From Clostridia bacterium (GTDB lineage: Bacteria; Bacillota; Clostridia; Christensenellales; CAG-138), in NCBI GenBank assembly GCA_017451295.1, contig JAFSPW010000060.1, forward strand, positions 1 to 38,959: a stretch of 38,959 nt of DNA. Reading direction: 5' to 3'. Each line of letters begins with the position of its first letter. The first letter of the stretch is position 1. A program made the position numbers and the translations under genes. The notes under the pieces were generated by a model, which made no database searches, was not told the DNA's origin, and saw only the letters and a list, made by a program, of their open reading frames with translations. Below are positions 24,287 to 32,718 of this stretch, piece after piece.

Positions 24287-24882
24287 GCAAGCCCATGATT
24301 CTTGGCCTGACGGGGGGCATCGCCTCGGGAAAATCCACGGTCTCCGCTTTCTTTTCCCAATGGGGGGACAGGGTGCTCGATGGGGATAAGCTGGCCCGAG
24401 AGGCCCTCGAACCGGGCACAGCTTGCTATACTGACACCGTGGCTGCGTTCGGCCCAAAAATTCTGAATCCCGACGGCACCGTGAACCGAAAGGCTTTAGG
24501 GAAGCTGGTGTTTGCAAGCGAGGCAGACAGAAGGACCCTCAACGGCATCGTCCACCCTTATGTCCTTTCCCGATTGCAGGAGCTGAGTCAGGGAGCGGGG
24601 GGACTGGTGGTCTGGGATGTGCCCTTGCTGTTTGAGACCGGGTGGGATGCCTTCGTGGACAAAACCCTGGTGGTCACCGCCGGGGAAGCGCTTCGCATTC
24701 GCCGCATCAGGGAGCGGGACGGGGTCTCCCATGAGCAGGCCAGGTTAAGGATCAAGGCCCAGCTGCCGGAGAAGGAAAAGGTTCGGCGGGCGGATTATGT
24801 CATCCATAACGACGGTACTCTTGAAGAGCTGGAAAAACAGGCAAGAAAGGTGTATGATACCCTCCATGAAGCGATGGATTGA
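24283..24882 (+). CDS. coaE: dephospho-CoA kinase
   Basis: A 199-residue P-loop kinase with GLTGGIASGKST starting at residue 8 and the later segments VVWDVPLLFETGWD and RIRRIRERDGVS typical of CoaE. It phosphorylates dephospho-CoA, the last step of coenzyme A synthesis. The usual acidic pair after the P-loop appears here as LDGDKLAREAL, a small variation. A polA-coaE-lytic transglycosylase order is also known from other Firmicutes. Confidence 0.95.
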   Translation: MSKPMILGLTGGIASGKSTVSAFFSQWGDRVLDGDKLAREALEPGTACYTDTVAAFGPKILNPDGTVNRKALGKLVFASEADRRTLNGIVHPYVLSRLQELSQGAGGLVVWDVPLLFETGWDAFVDKTLVVTAGEALRIRRIRERDGVSHEQARLRIKAQLPEKEKVRRADYVIHNDGTLEELEKQARKVYDTLHEAMD

Positions 24883-25462
24883 AGAACACAAGTTACTCTT
24901 TGGGGCATTGGTCCTGGTTCTCACAGGGGCCTTGCTCTATGGATATTTCGCCCTCGGTCGTCCGGCTCTGCTCAAAACCCGGTATCGCCTGGCCTATGAG
25001 CAGGAGATTCGGGCAGCGGCGGAGGAGTTTAGCCTGGATCCCTATCTTGTCTGCGGCGTCATCTTCACGGAAAGCAGCTTTCACCCGGAGGCCAAAAGCG
25101 GTGTGGGTGCTTTGGGATTGATGCAGCTCATGCCCGCCACAGGGTTGGAGGAAGCGGAGCTGCTGGGACTTGCGGGTGTCACGGAGGAGCAGCTTTTAGA
25201 CCCGGCGCTGAACATTCGCCTGGGCTGTGCGTATCTTAGAAAGCTGCTGGACGAGTTCGGCAACCCCGGCGTGGCCCTGGCGGCCTATAACGCCGGACCG
25301 GGCCGCGCCCGGCAATGGCTGGAGCAATACGGCACCAAGGCGGACGGCACCTTGCTCTATATCCCCTACCCGGAGACGGACAAGTATGTGGGCCGAGTCA
25401 ACATGGCCCGAGGGGTCTATAGCCGCCTGTATGCTAAAGTGTTTACGGAGGACGAAGCGTAA
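24854..25462 (+). CDS. membrane-anchored lytic transglycosylase (SLT domain)
   Basis: A protein of about 202 residues with an N-terminal membrane anchor (LLFGALVLVLTGALLYGYF) and an SLT domain. The catalytic glutamate is in GVIFTESSFHPEA (E73 from this start), followed by GALGLMQLMPAT and the ALAAYNAGPGRA segment, all typical of the Slt70 fold. It cleaves glycan strands to 1,6-anhydro products on the outer face of the membrane. The start is uncertain: the ATG at 24854 has AGG three bases upstream, while the ATG at 24866 gives a more usual signal-anchor beginning but no binding site. Either overlaps the end of coaE. Confidence 0.9.
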   Translation: MIPSMKRWIEEHKLLFGALVLVLTGALLYGYFALGRPALLKTRYRLAYEQEIRAAAEEFSLDPYLVCGVIFTESSFHPEAKSGVGALGLMQLMPATGLEEAELLGLAGVTEEQLLDPALNIRLGCAYLRKLLDEFGNPGVALAAYNAGPGRARQWLEQYGTKADGTLLYIPYPETDKYVGRVNMARGVYSRLYAKVFTEDEA

Positions 25463-25463
25463 C

Positions 25464-25952
25464 ATGGAGTTTGTTTTGATGGGACTGGTGCTGCTGTTGG
25501 ACCAGCTGAGCAAGATTTGGGCGGCGGCCTCCCTGCAGACGGCCCCCTTTGTGCTCATACCCGGGGCGCTGGAGCTAACGTATGTGGAGAACCGAGGCGC
25601 CGTCTGGGGCATGATGCAGGGGGGACGGGTTGTTTTCCTGCTGGTGACGGTCGTGTTCCTATGCTTTATGGGGTTCTTTTTTGCCAGGCAGCGCAAGAAT
25701 ATGAGCACCCTGACCCGGGTAATCCTTGCCCTGCTGGTTTCCGGCGCCTTGGGGAACATGATTGATCGGCTGTTCTTAGGCTATGTGCGGGACATGGTCT
25801 ATGTGCGGCTCATCAATTTTCCTGTCTTCAATGTTGCCGACAGCGCCATCTGCATCGCCGCCGGGCTGCTGATTTGGGAAACCCTGTTTAAGAAGAAGGA
25901 TACCACCTTCGATTTGTTGGAGAAAACCTTTTCTAAGAAGGAGCAGTCATAG
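25464..25952 (+). CDS. lspA: lipoprotein signal peptidase (signal peptidase II)
   Basis: A 162-residue membrane protein with four hydrophobic segments. The catalytic aspartates are D101 in GNMIDRLF and D126 in FNVADSAI, both in the conserved family motifs. It cleaves the signal peptide of lipoproteins just before the lipid-modified cysteine; two of its likely substrates are encoded at 2440 and 26893. GGAGG is 12 bases upstream, rather far. The stop TAG shares its last base with the GTG start of rluD. The lspA-rluD pairing is common in bacteria. Confidence 0.95.
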   Translation: MEFVLMGLVLLLDQLSKIWAAASLQTAPFVLIPGALELTYVENRGAVWGMMQGGRVVFLLVTVVFLCFMGFFFARQRKNMSTLTRVILALLVSGALGNMIDRLFLGYVRDMVYVRLINFPVFNVADSAICIAAGLLIWETLFKKKDTTFDLLEKTFSKKEQS

Positions 25953-26896
25953 TGCCCCAGGAAGAACTTTTCATTGCGGATAGGGAGTTTCGACGGCTGG
26001 ATGTGTGCCTGAGCCAGCTGATGGACATTTCCCGCTCCCGCGCCCAAAGCCTGATTGACGAGGGGCAGGTAACCCTCAACGGCCAGCCTTGCCGCCAAAA
26101 GGACGGGGTCAAGCCGGGGGACTGCATTCGCTGCACCTTGCCGGAGGTGAAGACCACGGAACTGGTGCCGGAGAATATACCCCTGTCCATCGTTTATGAG
26201 GATGGGGATATCTGCGTCATCAACAAGCCCCGAGGCATGGTGGTCCACCCGGCGGTGGGGAATGAAAGGGGCACCCTGGTCAATGGGCTGCTATTTCACT
26301 TTGGAAACCTATCCACCATCGGCGGCGAGGTGCGGCCGGGCATCGTTCACCGCATCGATAAGATGACCAGCGGCCTGTTGGTGGTGGCCAAGAACGACCG
26401 GGCCCACGAGGGCTTAGCGCGACAGTTTGCGGACCACAGCGCCCATAGAAGCTATTTGGCGTTGGCCACAGGGAATTTTCGCGAGGAGGAGGGGACCGTG
26501 GATGCGCCCATCGGCCGCCATCCCACGGAACGAAAGCGGATGGCCGTGGTGCCCAACGGCCGCCACGCCGTGACCCATTATAGGGTGCTGTACCGCTTCA
26601 GTCAGGCAACACTGCTGCATTTGGAGCTGGAGACGGGCCGCACCCACCAGATTCGGGTCCACATGGCCCATATCCATCACCCACTGGTGGGGGATACGGT
26701 CTATAGCTCCGGGAAAAACAGCCTGGGCCTGGAGGGTCAGGCTCTTCACGGCTGGCGGCTGGAGCTACGGCACCCGGTCACCGGGGAGGAAATGTGTTTC
26801 ATTGCGCCGCTGCCGGAGCAGATGAACCGAGCCCTAAAACGCCTGGGGTTTCAGAGCACCATTCAGTATACTAAGGAAGGGGTGAGCGTGCAATGA
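25952..26896 (+). CDS. rluD: RluA/RluD family 23S rRNA pseudouridine synthase
   Basis: A 314-residue protein with an N-terminal S4 RNA-binding domain (about 14-75) and a pseudouridine synthase domain. The catalytic aspartate is D136 in HRIDKMTSG, within the RluA-family motif. It isomerises uridines in ribosomal RNA; the exact positions cannot be told. The start codon is GTG at 25952, supported by AAGGAG eight bases upstream and a one-base overlap with lspA. The stop overlaps the next start as ATGA. Confidence 0.93.
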   Translation: MPQEELFIADREFRRLDVCLSQLMDISRSRAQSLIDEGQVTLNGQPCRQKDGVKPGDCIRCTLPEVKTTELVPENIPLSIVYEDGDICVINKPRGMVVHPAVGNERGTLVNGLLFHFGNLSTIGGEVRPGIVHRIDKMTSGLLVVAKNDRAHEGLARQFADHSAHRSYLALATGNFREEEGTVDAPIGRHPTERKRMAVVPNGRHAVTHYRVLYRFSQATLLHLELETGRTHQIRVHMAHIHHPLVGDTVYSSGKNSLGLEGQALHGWRLELRHPVTGEEMCFIAPLPEQMNRALKRLGFQSTIQYTKEGVSVQ

Positions 26897-28164
26897 AGCG
26901 GCTGTTGCCCCTTGTGCTGCTGGTACTGCTGCTAGGCTGTTCCCTGGAGGACCCCTTGGCTGACAGGACCCAAACCTTGACTGCCTCGGTGAGCCTGTCC
27001 CCATCCCCAACGGGTACGTCCTTGCCCACCCAAAACCCTTTGCCGCCCTTACCTACTCTGGAGCCTCGCGGCGACGCTGTCTTCGCTGAGGAGCTGTTTT
27101 CCTTTGAGGGGTCCGGTCTGCTGCTGGAATATGCTGCCTTGGAGCCAAAGGGCATAAGCGCCTTTGCCCTAAAGCTGGAAGCCCTTGCCGTTCAGCTGCA
27201 ATCCCTTAGCGACGAGGGACGGGGGCTGACTGCCCGGGAGGGGATGCTGACAGCCTCCAATTTGGAGCCCCTCTTACAACGGGAGAAGCTGGCGGAGTCT
27301 GCCGGAAAGCTAATGGATGTGCTCAAGAACCAGAATCGGACAGAGTCCTTTTTTACCGACGATGGCACCGGCGCTGAGGCCTATCGCGAGGCCCTGTCCC
27401 GGTATATGGGGGAGGCGGCTGCTCCCGGGGATATGCTTCTGGCCCTGGAAACCCAGCTGGAGACCCAGGCACATATTTTGGGCGCCATTTTGGATGCAGA
27501 CAGCCAGGTCGTCCGCAAACAAAGCCCCTTCACCAAAGGTTCCTTTGAAAAGGACATGGCCCTGCTCTATGGGGCCACGGAGGAACTGTGTCCTTCTGTG
27601 CCACTTAAAATGATAGAGTCGGACGTGCTGGGCGCGGCGGGAGATATTCCACGGATGGCTTTCTGGTATTACCCGGGACAATGCTACCTTGCTGCCTATG
27701 GGGAAGCAGGGGACCAGGCTCCCCGTTGGCGCAACGCTTCCATGGGGTATCTGTGGGGGCTGGGCATTCACTTTTCCCACAGCGTTCTGCCCTACCTATC
27801 GGACATGGGCACCGCCGTTGTGCTCTATGGCTGGAACGAGCGTTTGCTGGAGGAGGCCTTGACGGGGGTCAGCGCCCTGCTCATCCACTACTACGGCTAC
27901 TCTGAGGCGGAATTAGAACAGTATCTTTCGGCCTGGGGCGCAGGGGACCATGGGGAGGTCTTCTACAACCGGGCTATGGACGACCCCTTTACGAGCCTTG
28001 TTGGTGTTTACGGCTATACCCGCTATACAAGCCTTATGGAGGAGGCCATTGCCCTGGGCTGCAAGGATGAACGCCAGTTCTTAGACGACTATCTTGCCCT
28101 GGGACCGGCACCATATGCGGAGCTTCGGGAGCACCTCCTCGCTAAATACGAAAAAGACAGTTGA
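26893..28164 (+). CDS. lipoprotein of unknown function, distantly DUF885-like
   Basis: A 423-residue lipoprotein: the lipobox LLGC ends at C16 and is followed by a Ser/Thr/Pro-rich stretch to about residue 57. The C-terminal 130 residues (GVSALLIHYYGYSEAELEQY, then GVYGYTRYTSLMEEAI and QFLDDYLALGPAPYAELREH) resemble the end of DUF885-type peptidase-like proteins, but I find no HExxH zinc site, so it may be a non-catalytic relative. That link is by eye only. It is coupled to rluD by an ATGA overlap. The -35 box of the valS promoter overlaps its stop codon. Confidence 0.75.
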   Translation: MKRLLPLVLLVLLLGCSLEDPLADRTQTLTASVSLSPSPTGTSLPTQNPLPPLPTLEPRGDAVFAEELFSFEGSGLLLEYAALEPKGISAFALKLEALAVQLQSLSDEGRGLTAREGMLTASNLEPLLQREKLAESAGKLMDVLKNQNRTESFFTDDGTGAEAYREALSRYMGEAAAPGDMLLALETQLETQAHILGAILDADSQVVRKQSPFTKGSFEKDMALLYGATEELCPSVPLKMIESDVLGAAGDIPRMAFWYYPGQCYLAAYGEAGDQAPRWRNASMGYLWGLGIHFSHSVLPYLSDMGTAVVLYGWNERLLEEALTGVSALLIHYYGYSEAELEQYLSAWGAGDHGEVFYNRAMDDPFTSLVGVYGYTRYTSLMEEAIALGCKDERQFLDDYLALGPAPYAELREHLLAKYEKDS

Positions 28165-28190
28165 CAAAACTTAGCCCTGGGGAGTAAAAT
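28161..28190 (+). promoter_or_regulatory. promoter of the valS T-box transcript
   Basis: TTGACA (28161-28166), an 18-base spacer, and TAAAAT (28185-28190). The -35 overlaps the TGA stop of the preceding lipoprotein gene. Confidence 0.7.
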
Positions 28191-28196
28191 TCTCCT

Positions 28197-28442
28197 GAAT
28201 ATGGGCGATGAGAAAGAGGAGTACGCCCCTTGCTTTTTTCAGAGAGGCAGCCGGTAGGTGCAAGGCTGCTAAAGGCCGGGACGGAAGGTCGCTTTTTAGC
28301 CTTGGGGTGCCAACGCATTTGTCAGTAGTGCCCCACGCATTTGCTGCGTTATAGCTTTGAGGGAAACGGAGACTTCTCCGTTTAACAAAGGTGGTACCGC
28401 GAGCGCCCGCTTCGTCCTTTGACGAGGCGGGCGATTTTATTT
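28197..28442 (+). promoter_or_regulatory. T-box riboswitch leader of valS
   Basis: The conserved T-box sequence AGGTGGTACCGCG is at 28389-28401. It is followed by a terminator of 13 bp (28404-28416 with 28421-28433) and an ATTTTATTT tail. Upstream lies the Stem I region, with GATGAGAAAGAGGAGTAC at its base and a distal loop containing GGTAGGTGCAAGG. A GTC triplet at 28288-28290, in GGAAGGTCGC, is the likely valine specifier. In this family uncharged tRNA pairs with the leader, which favours the antiterminator and lets valS be transcribed. The specifier assignment is my reading without a folded model. Confidence 0.9.
28404..28442 (+). terminator. T-box regulated terminator before valS
   Basis: A 13-bp stem with one U-G pair and loop CTTT, then ATTTTATTT. 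It competes with the antiterminator that contains the T-box sequence. Confidence 0.85.
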
Positions 28443-28458
28443 GCAAGGAGGAACAGCC

Positions 28459-31086
28459 ATGAAAGATATGCCCAAGGTCTACGACCACGAAAGCGTGGAG
28501 GCCAAATGGTACGAAAAATGGGAGAGCAGCGGCTATTTCCATGCCAAGCCCAACCCTGAGAAGACACCCTTTACCATCGTCATCCCCCCACCCAACATCA
28601 CCGGTAAGCTCCATATGGGCCATGCCCTGGACAACACCCTGCAGGATGCCATCGCTCGCTATAAGCGCATGGCGGGCTATGAGATGCTGTGGCTTCCCGG
28701 CACGGACCATGCCTCCATCGCCACCGAGGTGAAGATTGTGGAAGCCTTGGCTGCCGAGGGGCTCACCAAGAAGGATGTGGGCCGGGAGGGCTTTTTGAAG
28801 CGGGCCTGGCAGTGGCGGGAGGAATACGGCACCACCATCGTCAAGCAGCTTCGGAAGATGGGCTCCTCCTGCGATTGGGACCGGGAACGGTTCACCATGG
28901 ACGAGGGCTGCAACCGGGCCGTGGTGAAGGTCTTTAAGTCCCTCTATGATAAAAAGCTCATCTATCGGGGGGACAGAATCATCAACTGGTGCCCCGACTG
29001 CAAAACTGCCCTCTCTGATGCAGAGGTGGAGTATGAGAGCCAACAGAGCCACCTGTGGCACATTCGCTATGATGCCCCGGATAAGTCCTACAGCATCATC
29101 GTGGCCACCACCCGGCCCGAGACCATGCTGGGAGACACCGCTGTGGCCGTGAACCCGGAGGACCCCCGGTACAAGGACATCATCGGCAAGACCGTGGTGC
29201 TGCCGCTTGTGAACCGGGAGATTCCCATCGTGGGGGACGAATACTGCGAGATGGAGTTTGGCACCGGCGCCGTGAAGATTACCCCCGCCCACGATCCCAA
29301 CGACTTTGAGGTGGGCCGCCGCCACGACCTGCCCATCATAAAGGTCTTTGATGAGCGAGGCACCATCAACGAGAACGGCGGCGCCTATCAGGGTCAGGAC
29401 AGGTTCGAGTGCCGTAAGAACATTGTTAAGGACCTGGAAGCCTCCGGGAACCTGGTGAAGATTGAGGACTATACCCACAACGTGGGCACCTGCTATCGCT
29501 GCCACACCACCATCGAGACCATCGTCTCCAAGCAGTGGTTCGTGGACATGAAGCCTCTGACGGAGCCTGCCTTGGAGGCGGTTCGCTCTGGAGCGGTGAA
29601 GTTCATTCCCGACCGGTTCAGCAAACCCTATTTCAACTGGATGGAGAACATCCGGGATTGGTGCATCAGTCGCCAGCTCTGGTGGGGGCACCGGATTCCC
29701 GTCTACTACTGCGACGACTGCGGCGGCACCTTCTGCGAGGAGACTGCTCCCGAGAAGTGCCCCATTTGCGGCGGCAAGCTCCGGCAGGATGAGGACGTGC
29801 TGGACACCTGGTTCTCTTCCGGCCTTTGGCCCTTCTCCACCTTGGGTTGGCCCGATAAGACGGAAGAATTGGATTATTTCTATCCCACCACCACCCTGGT
29901 CACGGGCTATGACATCATCACCTTCTGGGTCAGCCGCATGATTACCTTTGGCATGGAGGTCATGAAAAAGCCGCCCTTTGCCAACGTCTATATCCACGGC
30001 CTGGTCCGGGATAGCCAGGGTCGGAAGATGAGCAAGTCCCTGGGCAACGGCATCGACCCTCTGGAGATTATCGAAAAGTACGGGGCTGACCCCCTGCGCT
30101 TCTCTCTGGTCACCGGCAACTCCGCCGGCAACGACATGCGCTTCTATTGGGAGAAGGTGGAGTCCGCCCGGAACTTCTGCAACAAGGTCTATAACGCCGC
30201 CCGGTTCGTGCTCATGAACATTCCCGAGGATGCGGATACCCACATTCGGGAGGAGCTATTGGACACGGCGGACAAGTGGATTCTCTCCCGACTCAACGAG
30301 ATTACCCGTTCCGTCACCGATAACCTGGAAGGGTACGAGCTGAACCTGGCCGCCGAGAAGATCTATGACTTCATCTGGTCCGAGTTCTGCGATTGGTACA
30401 TCGAAATGGCCAAGTCCGCCCTCTATGGGGAGGATTTGGACCGGAAGCAGACCGTCTGTGCCGTGCTCATTCGGGTGCTGTCCGTCTCCATGCAGCTGCT
30501 GCATCCCTTCATGCCCTTCATTACGGAGGAAATCTATCAGCAGCTTCCCGGCCACGAGGAAACCATCATGCTCTCCTCCTGGCCCAAGGCCGAGGAGACT
30601 GACAAGTATGCCCGGGAGTGTGCCGCCATGGAGATTATCATGGAGCTCGTCAAGAGCATCCGCAACATTCGGGCAGATTTGAAAGTGCCCCCTGCCCAGC
30701 GCATCAGCGTTCGCATCGTGTCCGAGAAGCCGGAGGAGCTCACGGGCACCGAGGGGTACCTTCTCAAGCTGGCCGGCGTGGAGAAGACGGATATCAGCCG
30801 TGAGCGAGGCACCGTCTTAAAGAGCGATGTGCATCTGGTCTGCAACGGGGCCGAAGCCTTCATTCCTCTTGCCTCCCTGGTGGATTTAGAGAAGGAGCGG
30901 GAGCGCATCGGCAAGGAAATCGAGCGCGTCCAGGGGGACATCGCCCGAGCCAATGCCAAGCTCTCCAACGAGAAGTTCGTCCAAAAAGCACCGGAGGCCG
31001 TGGTCAACGAGGAGCGCCGCAAGCTCCAGAACGCCGCCGACATGCTCCAAAAGCTCCAGCAGCGCCTGCAAACTCTGCAGGATTGA
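28459..31086 (+). CDS. valS: valine--tRNA ligase
   Basis: An 875-residue class I aminoacyl-tRNA synthetase. The ATP motif HMGH is at 52-55 and KMSKS at 523-527, with an editing domain between them, an anticodon-binding domain, and a C-terminal coiled-coil arm (EKERERIGKEIERVQGD and following) that is typical of ValRS. It charges tRNA-Val and removes mischarged threonine. GGAGG precedes the ATG by seven or eight bases. It is controlled by the upstream T-box. A hairpin at 31094-31122 follows the gene. Confidence 0.98.
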   Translation: MKDMPKVYDHESVEAKWYEKWESSGYFHAKPNPEKTPFTIVIPPPNITGKLHMGHALDNTLQDAIARYKRMAGYEMLWLPGTDHASIATEVKIVEALAAEGLTKKDVGREGFLKRAWQWREEYGTTIVKQLRKMGSSCDWDRERFTMDEGCNRAVVKVFKSLYDKKLIYRGDRIINWCPDCKTALSDAEVEYESQQSHLWHIRYDAPDKSYSIIVATTRPETMLGDTAVAVNPEDPRYKDIIGKTVVLPLVNREIPIVGDEYCEMEFGTGAVKITPAHDPNDFEVGRRHDLPIIKVFDERGTINENGGAYQGQDRFECRKNIVKDLEASGNLVKIEDYTHNVGTCYRCHTTIETIVSKQWFVDMKPLTEPALEAVRSGAVKFIPDRFSKPYFNWMENIRDWCISRQLWWGHRIPVYYCDDCGGTFCEETAPEKCPICGGKLRQDEDVLDTWFSSGLWPFSTLGWPDKTEELDYFYPTTTLVTGYDIITFWVSRMITFGMEVMKKPPFANVYIHGLVRDSQGRKMSKSLGNGIDPLEIIEKYGADPLRFSLVTGNSAGNDMRFYWEKVESARNFCNKVYNAARFVLMNIPEDADTHIREELLDTADKWILSRLNEITRSVTDNLEGYELNLAAEKIYDFIWSEFCDWYIEMAKSALYGEDLDRKQTVCAVLIRVLSVSMQLLHPFMPFITEEIYQQLPGHEETIMLSSWPKAEETDKYARECAAMEIIMELVKSIRNIRADLKVPPAQRISVRIVSEKPEELTGTEGYLLKLAGVEKTDISRERGTVLKSDVHLVCNGAEAFIPLASLVDLEKERERIGKEIERVQGDIARANAKLSNEKFVQKAPEAVVNEERRKLQNAADMLQKLQQRLQTLQD

Positions 31087-31093
31087 AATGAAA

Positions 31094-31122
31094 AGAGGCT
31101 GCCTCTATAAGGGGCAGCCTCT
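31094..31122. terminator. 10-bp hairpin after valS, possible terminator
   Basis: AGAGGCTGCC (31094-31103) pairs perfectly with GGCAGCCTCT (31113-31122). No T-run follows on the plus strand; on the minus strand TTTT follows, so it may be better as a terminator in that direction. It separates valS from the restriction-modification operon. Confidence 0.45.
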
Positions 31123-31221
31123 GTCCAACGGCTCCGGTTGCTTGCCAAACTGCTGGCATCGGGGGAAACCCGCAAAAGGGGACGGAACCACTATATATTC
31201 AAAAGTGGAGAGACAGAATAA

Positions 31222-32718
31222 ATGATTACCGGGGAACTAAAAAACAAGATCGACGCGCTTTGGAATACGTTCGCAGCGGGTGGCTTGACAAGCCCCCTGG
31301 ATGTGATCGAGCAGATCACCTACCTCATGTTCATCCACGACCTGGACGAAAGCGACAATCGCCGCGCCAAGGAGAGCGCCATGCTGGGCCTGCCCTACGA
31401 CAGCATCTTCGCCGGCCAGGTCCAGGTGGGGGAGCGGCAGATCGATGGCCAGCAGCTTAAGTGGAGCACGTTTAAAGATTACCCTGCAGGCAAGATGTAT
31501 ACCATCATTCAGGAGTGGGTGTTCCCCTTCATCAAAAACCTCCATGGGAACAAAGACAGTGCCTATTCCAAGTATATGGACGACGCCATTTTCAAAATTC
31601 CCACGCCCCTGCTGCTTTCCAAGGTGGTGGATGCGTTGAATGAAATATATCGGCTGATGAACGAGACGCAATCCTCTGATGTACGTGGGGACGTCTATGA
31701 ATACATTTCGTCCAGGCTCCAGGAAAACGGGCTTGCCGGAGCGTTTCGCACCCCCAGACATATCATCAAAATGATGGTGGACTTGGTTGAGCCAAATCCG
31801 GATGATGTCATCTGTGACCCGGCTTGCGGAACGGCAGGCTTTCTCGTTGCCGCCGGAACATATCTGAAAGAGCATTATAAGAAAGAGATATTCTTTGATC
31901 GGCAGAAGAAAGATCATTATATGAACCACATGTTTTATGGCTACGATATGGGTCGCACCATGCTCCGCATCGGCGCCATGAACATGATGACCCACGGCAT
32001 CGACAACCCCTTCATCGAGTATCGGGACAGCCTCTCCGACCAGAACCCGGACCGGGACAGATATTCCCTGATCCTGGCCAATCCCCCCTTCAAGGGGAGC
32101 CTGGACGCGGACATCGTCTCCGCCGACCTCCTCAAGGTCTGCAAGACCAAAAAGACGGAGCTCCTGTTCCTGGCCCTGTTTCTGCGAATGCTCCGGGTGG
32201 GCGGCCGCTGCGCCTGCATCGTGCCCGACGGCGTCCTCTTCGGCTCCTCCACGGCCCACAAAGCCATCCGCAGGGAGCTCATCGAAAACAACCGCCTGGA
32301 GGCCGTGATCTCCATGCCCTCCGGCGTGTTCAAGCCCTACGCCGGCGTGTCCACCGCCGTCCTCGTCTTCACCAAGACCGGCCACGGCGGTACGGACAAC
32401 GTCTGGTTCTACGACATGCAGGCCGACGGCTTCTCCCTGGACGACAAGCGCACCCCCGTCAAGGACAACGACATCCCCGACATCGTGGCCCGGTTCAAAA
32501 ACCTCTCCGCCGAGGCGGACCGCCCCCGCACGGCCCGGTCCTTCCTGGTCCCCAAGGCGGAGATCGCGGCCAACGACTACGACCTGTCCATCAACAAATA
32601 CAAGCAGACCGAATACAAGCCCGTCCAGTACCCGCCCACGGCGGACATCCTGGCGGAGCTGAACGCCCTGGAACAGGAGATCGCCGCCGGGCTGAAGGAA
32701 TTGGAGGGGATGGTGTGA
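31222..32718 (+). CDS. hsdM: type I restriction-modification system DNA methyltransferase subunit
   Basis: A 498-residue N6-adenine methyltransferase. An N-terminal helical domain is followed by the S-adenosylmethionine motif DPACGTAGF at 199-207 and the catalytic NPPF at 287-290. With HsdS it forms the methylase that protects host DNA, and with HsdR it completes the restriction complex. GGAGAG precedes the start. Base use shifts inside the gene: about 31480-31930 is less GC-rich than 31940-32710. The stop TGA shares its last base with the hsdS ATG. Confidence 0.96.
   Translation: MITGELKNKIDALWNTFAAGGLTSPLDVIEQITYLMFIHDLDESDNRRAKESAMLGLPYDSIFAGQVQVGERQIDGQQLKWSTFKDYPAGKMYTIIQEWVFPFIKNLHGNKDSAYSKYMDDAIFKIPTPLLLSKVVDALNEIYRLMNETQSSDVRGDVYEYISSRLQENGLAGAFRTPRHIIKMMVDLVEPNPDDVICDPACGTAGFLVAAGTYLKEHYKKEIFFDRQKKDHYMNHMFYGYDMGRTMLRIGAMNMMTHGIDNPFIEYRDSLSDQNPDRDRYSLILANPPFKGSLDADIVSADLLKVCKTKKTELLFLALFLRMLRVGGRCACIVPDGVLFGSSTAHKAIRRELIENNRLEAVISMPSGVFKPYAGVSTAVLVFTKTGHGGTDNVWFYDMQADGFSLDDKRTPVKDNDIPDIVARFKNLSAEADRPRTARSFLVPKAEIAANDYDLSINKYKQTEYKPVQYPPTADILAELNALEQEIAAGLKELEGMV

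Noticed and set aside
28171-30243. A 690-codon open frame on the minus strand opposite valS and the T-box
   Set aside because: It lies across a riboswitch and a synthetase with clear motifs on the other strand; its composition is that of a shadow frame.
31142-31199. Possible promoter of the R-M operon (TATATT at 31194-31199)
   Set aside because: I see no acceptable -35 at the correct distance, so only the AT-rich -10-like stretch can be noted.
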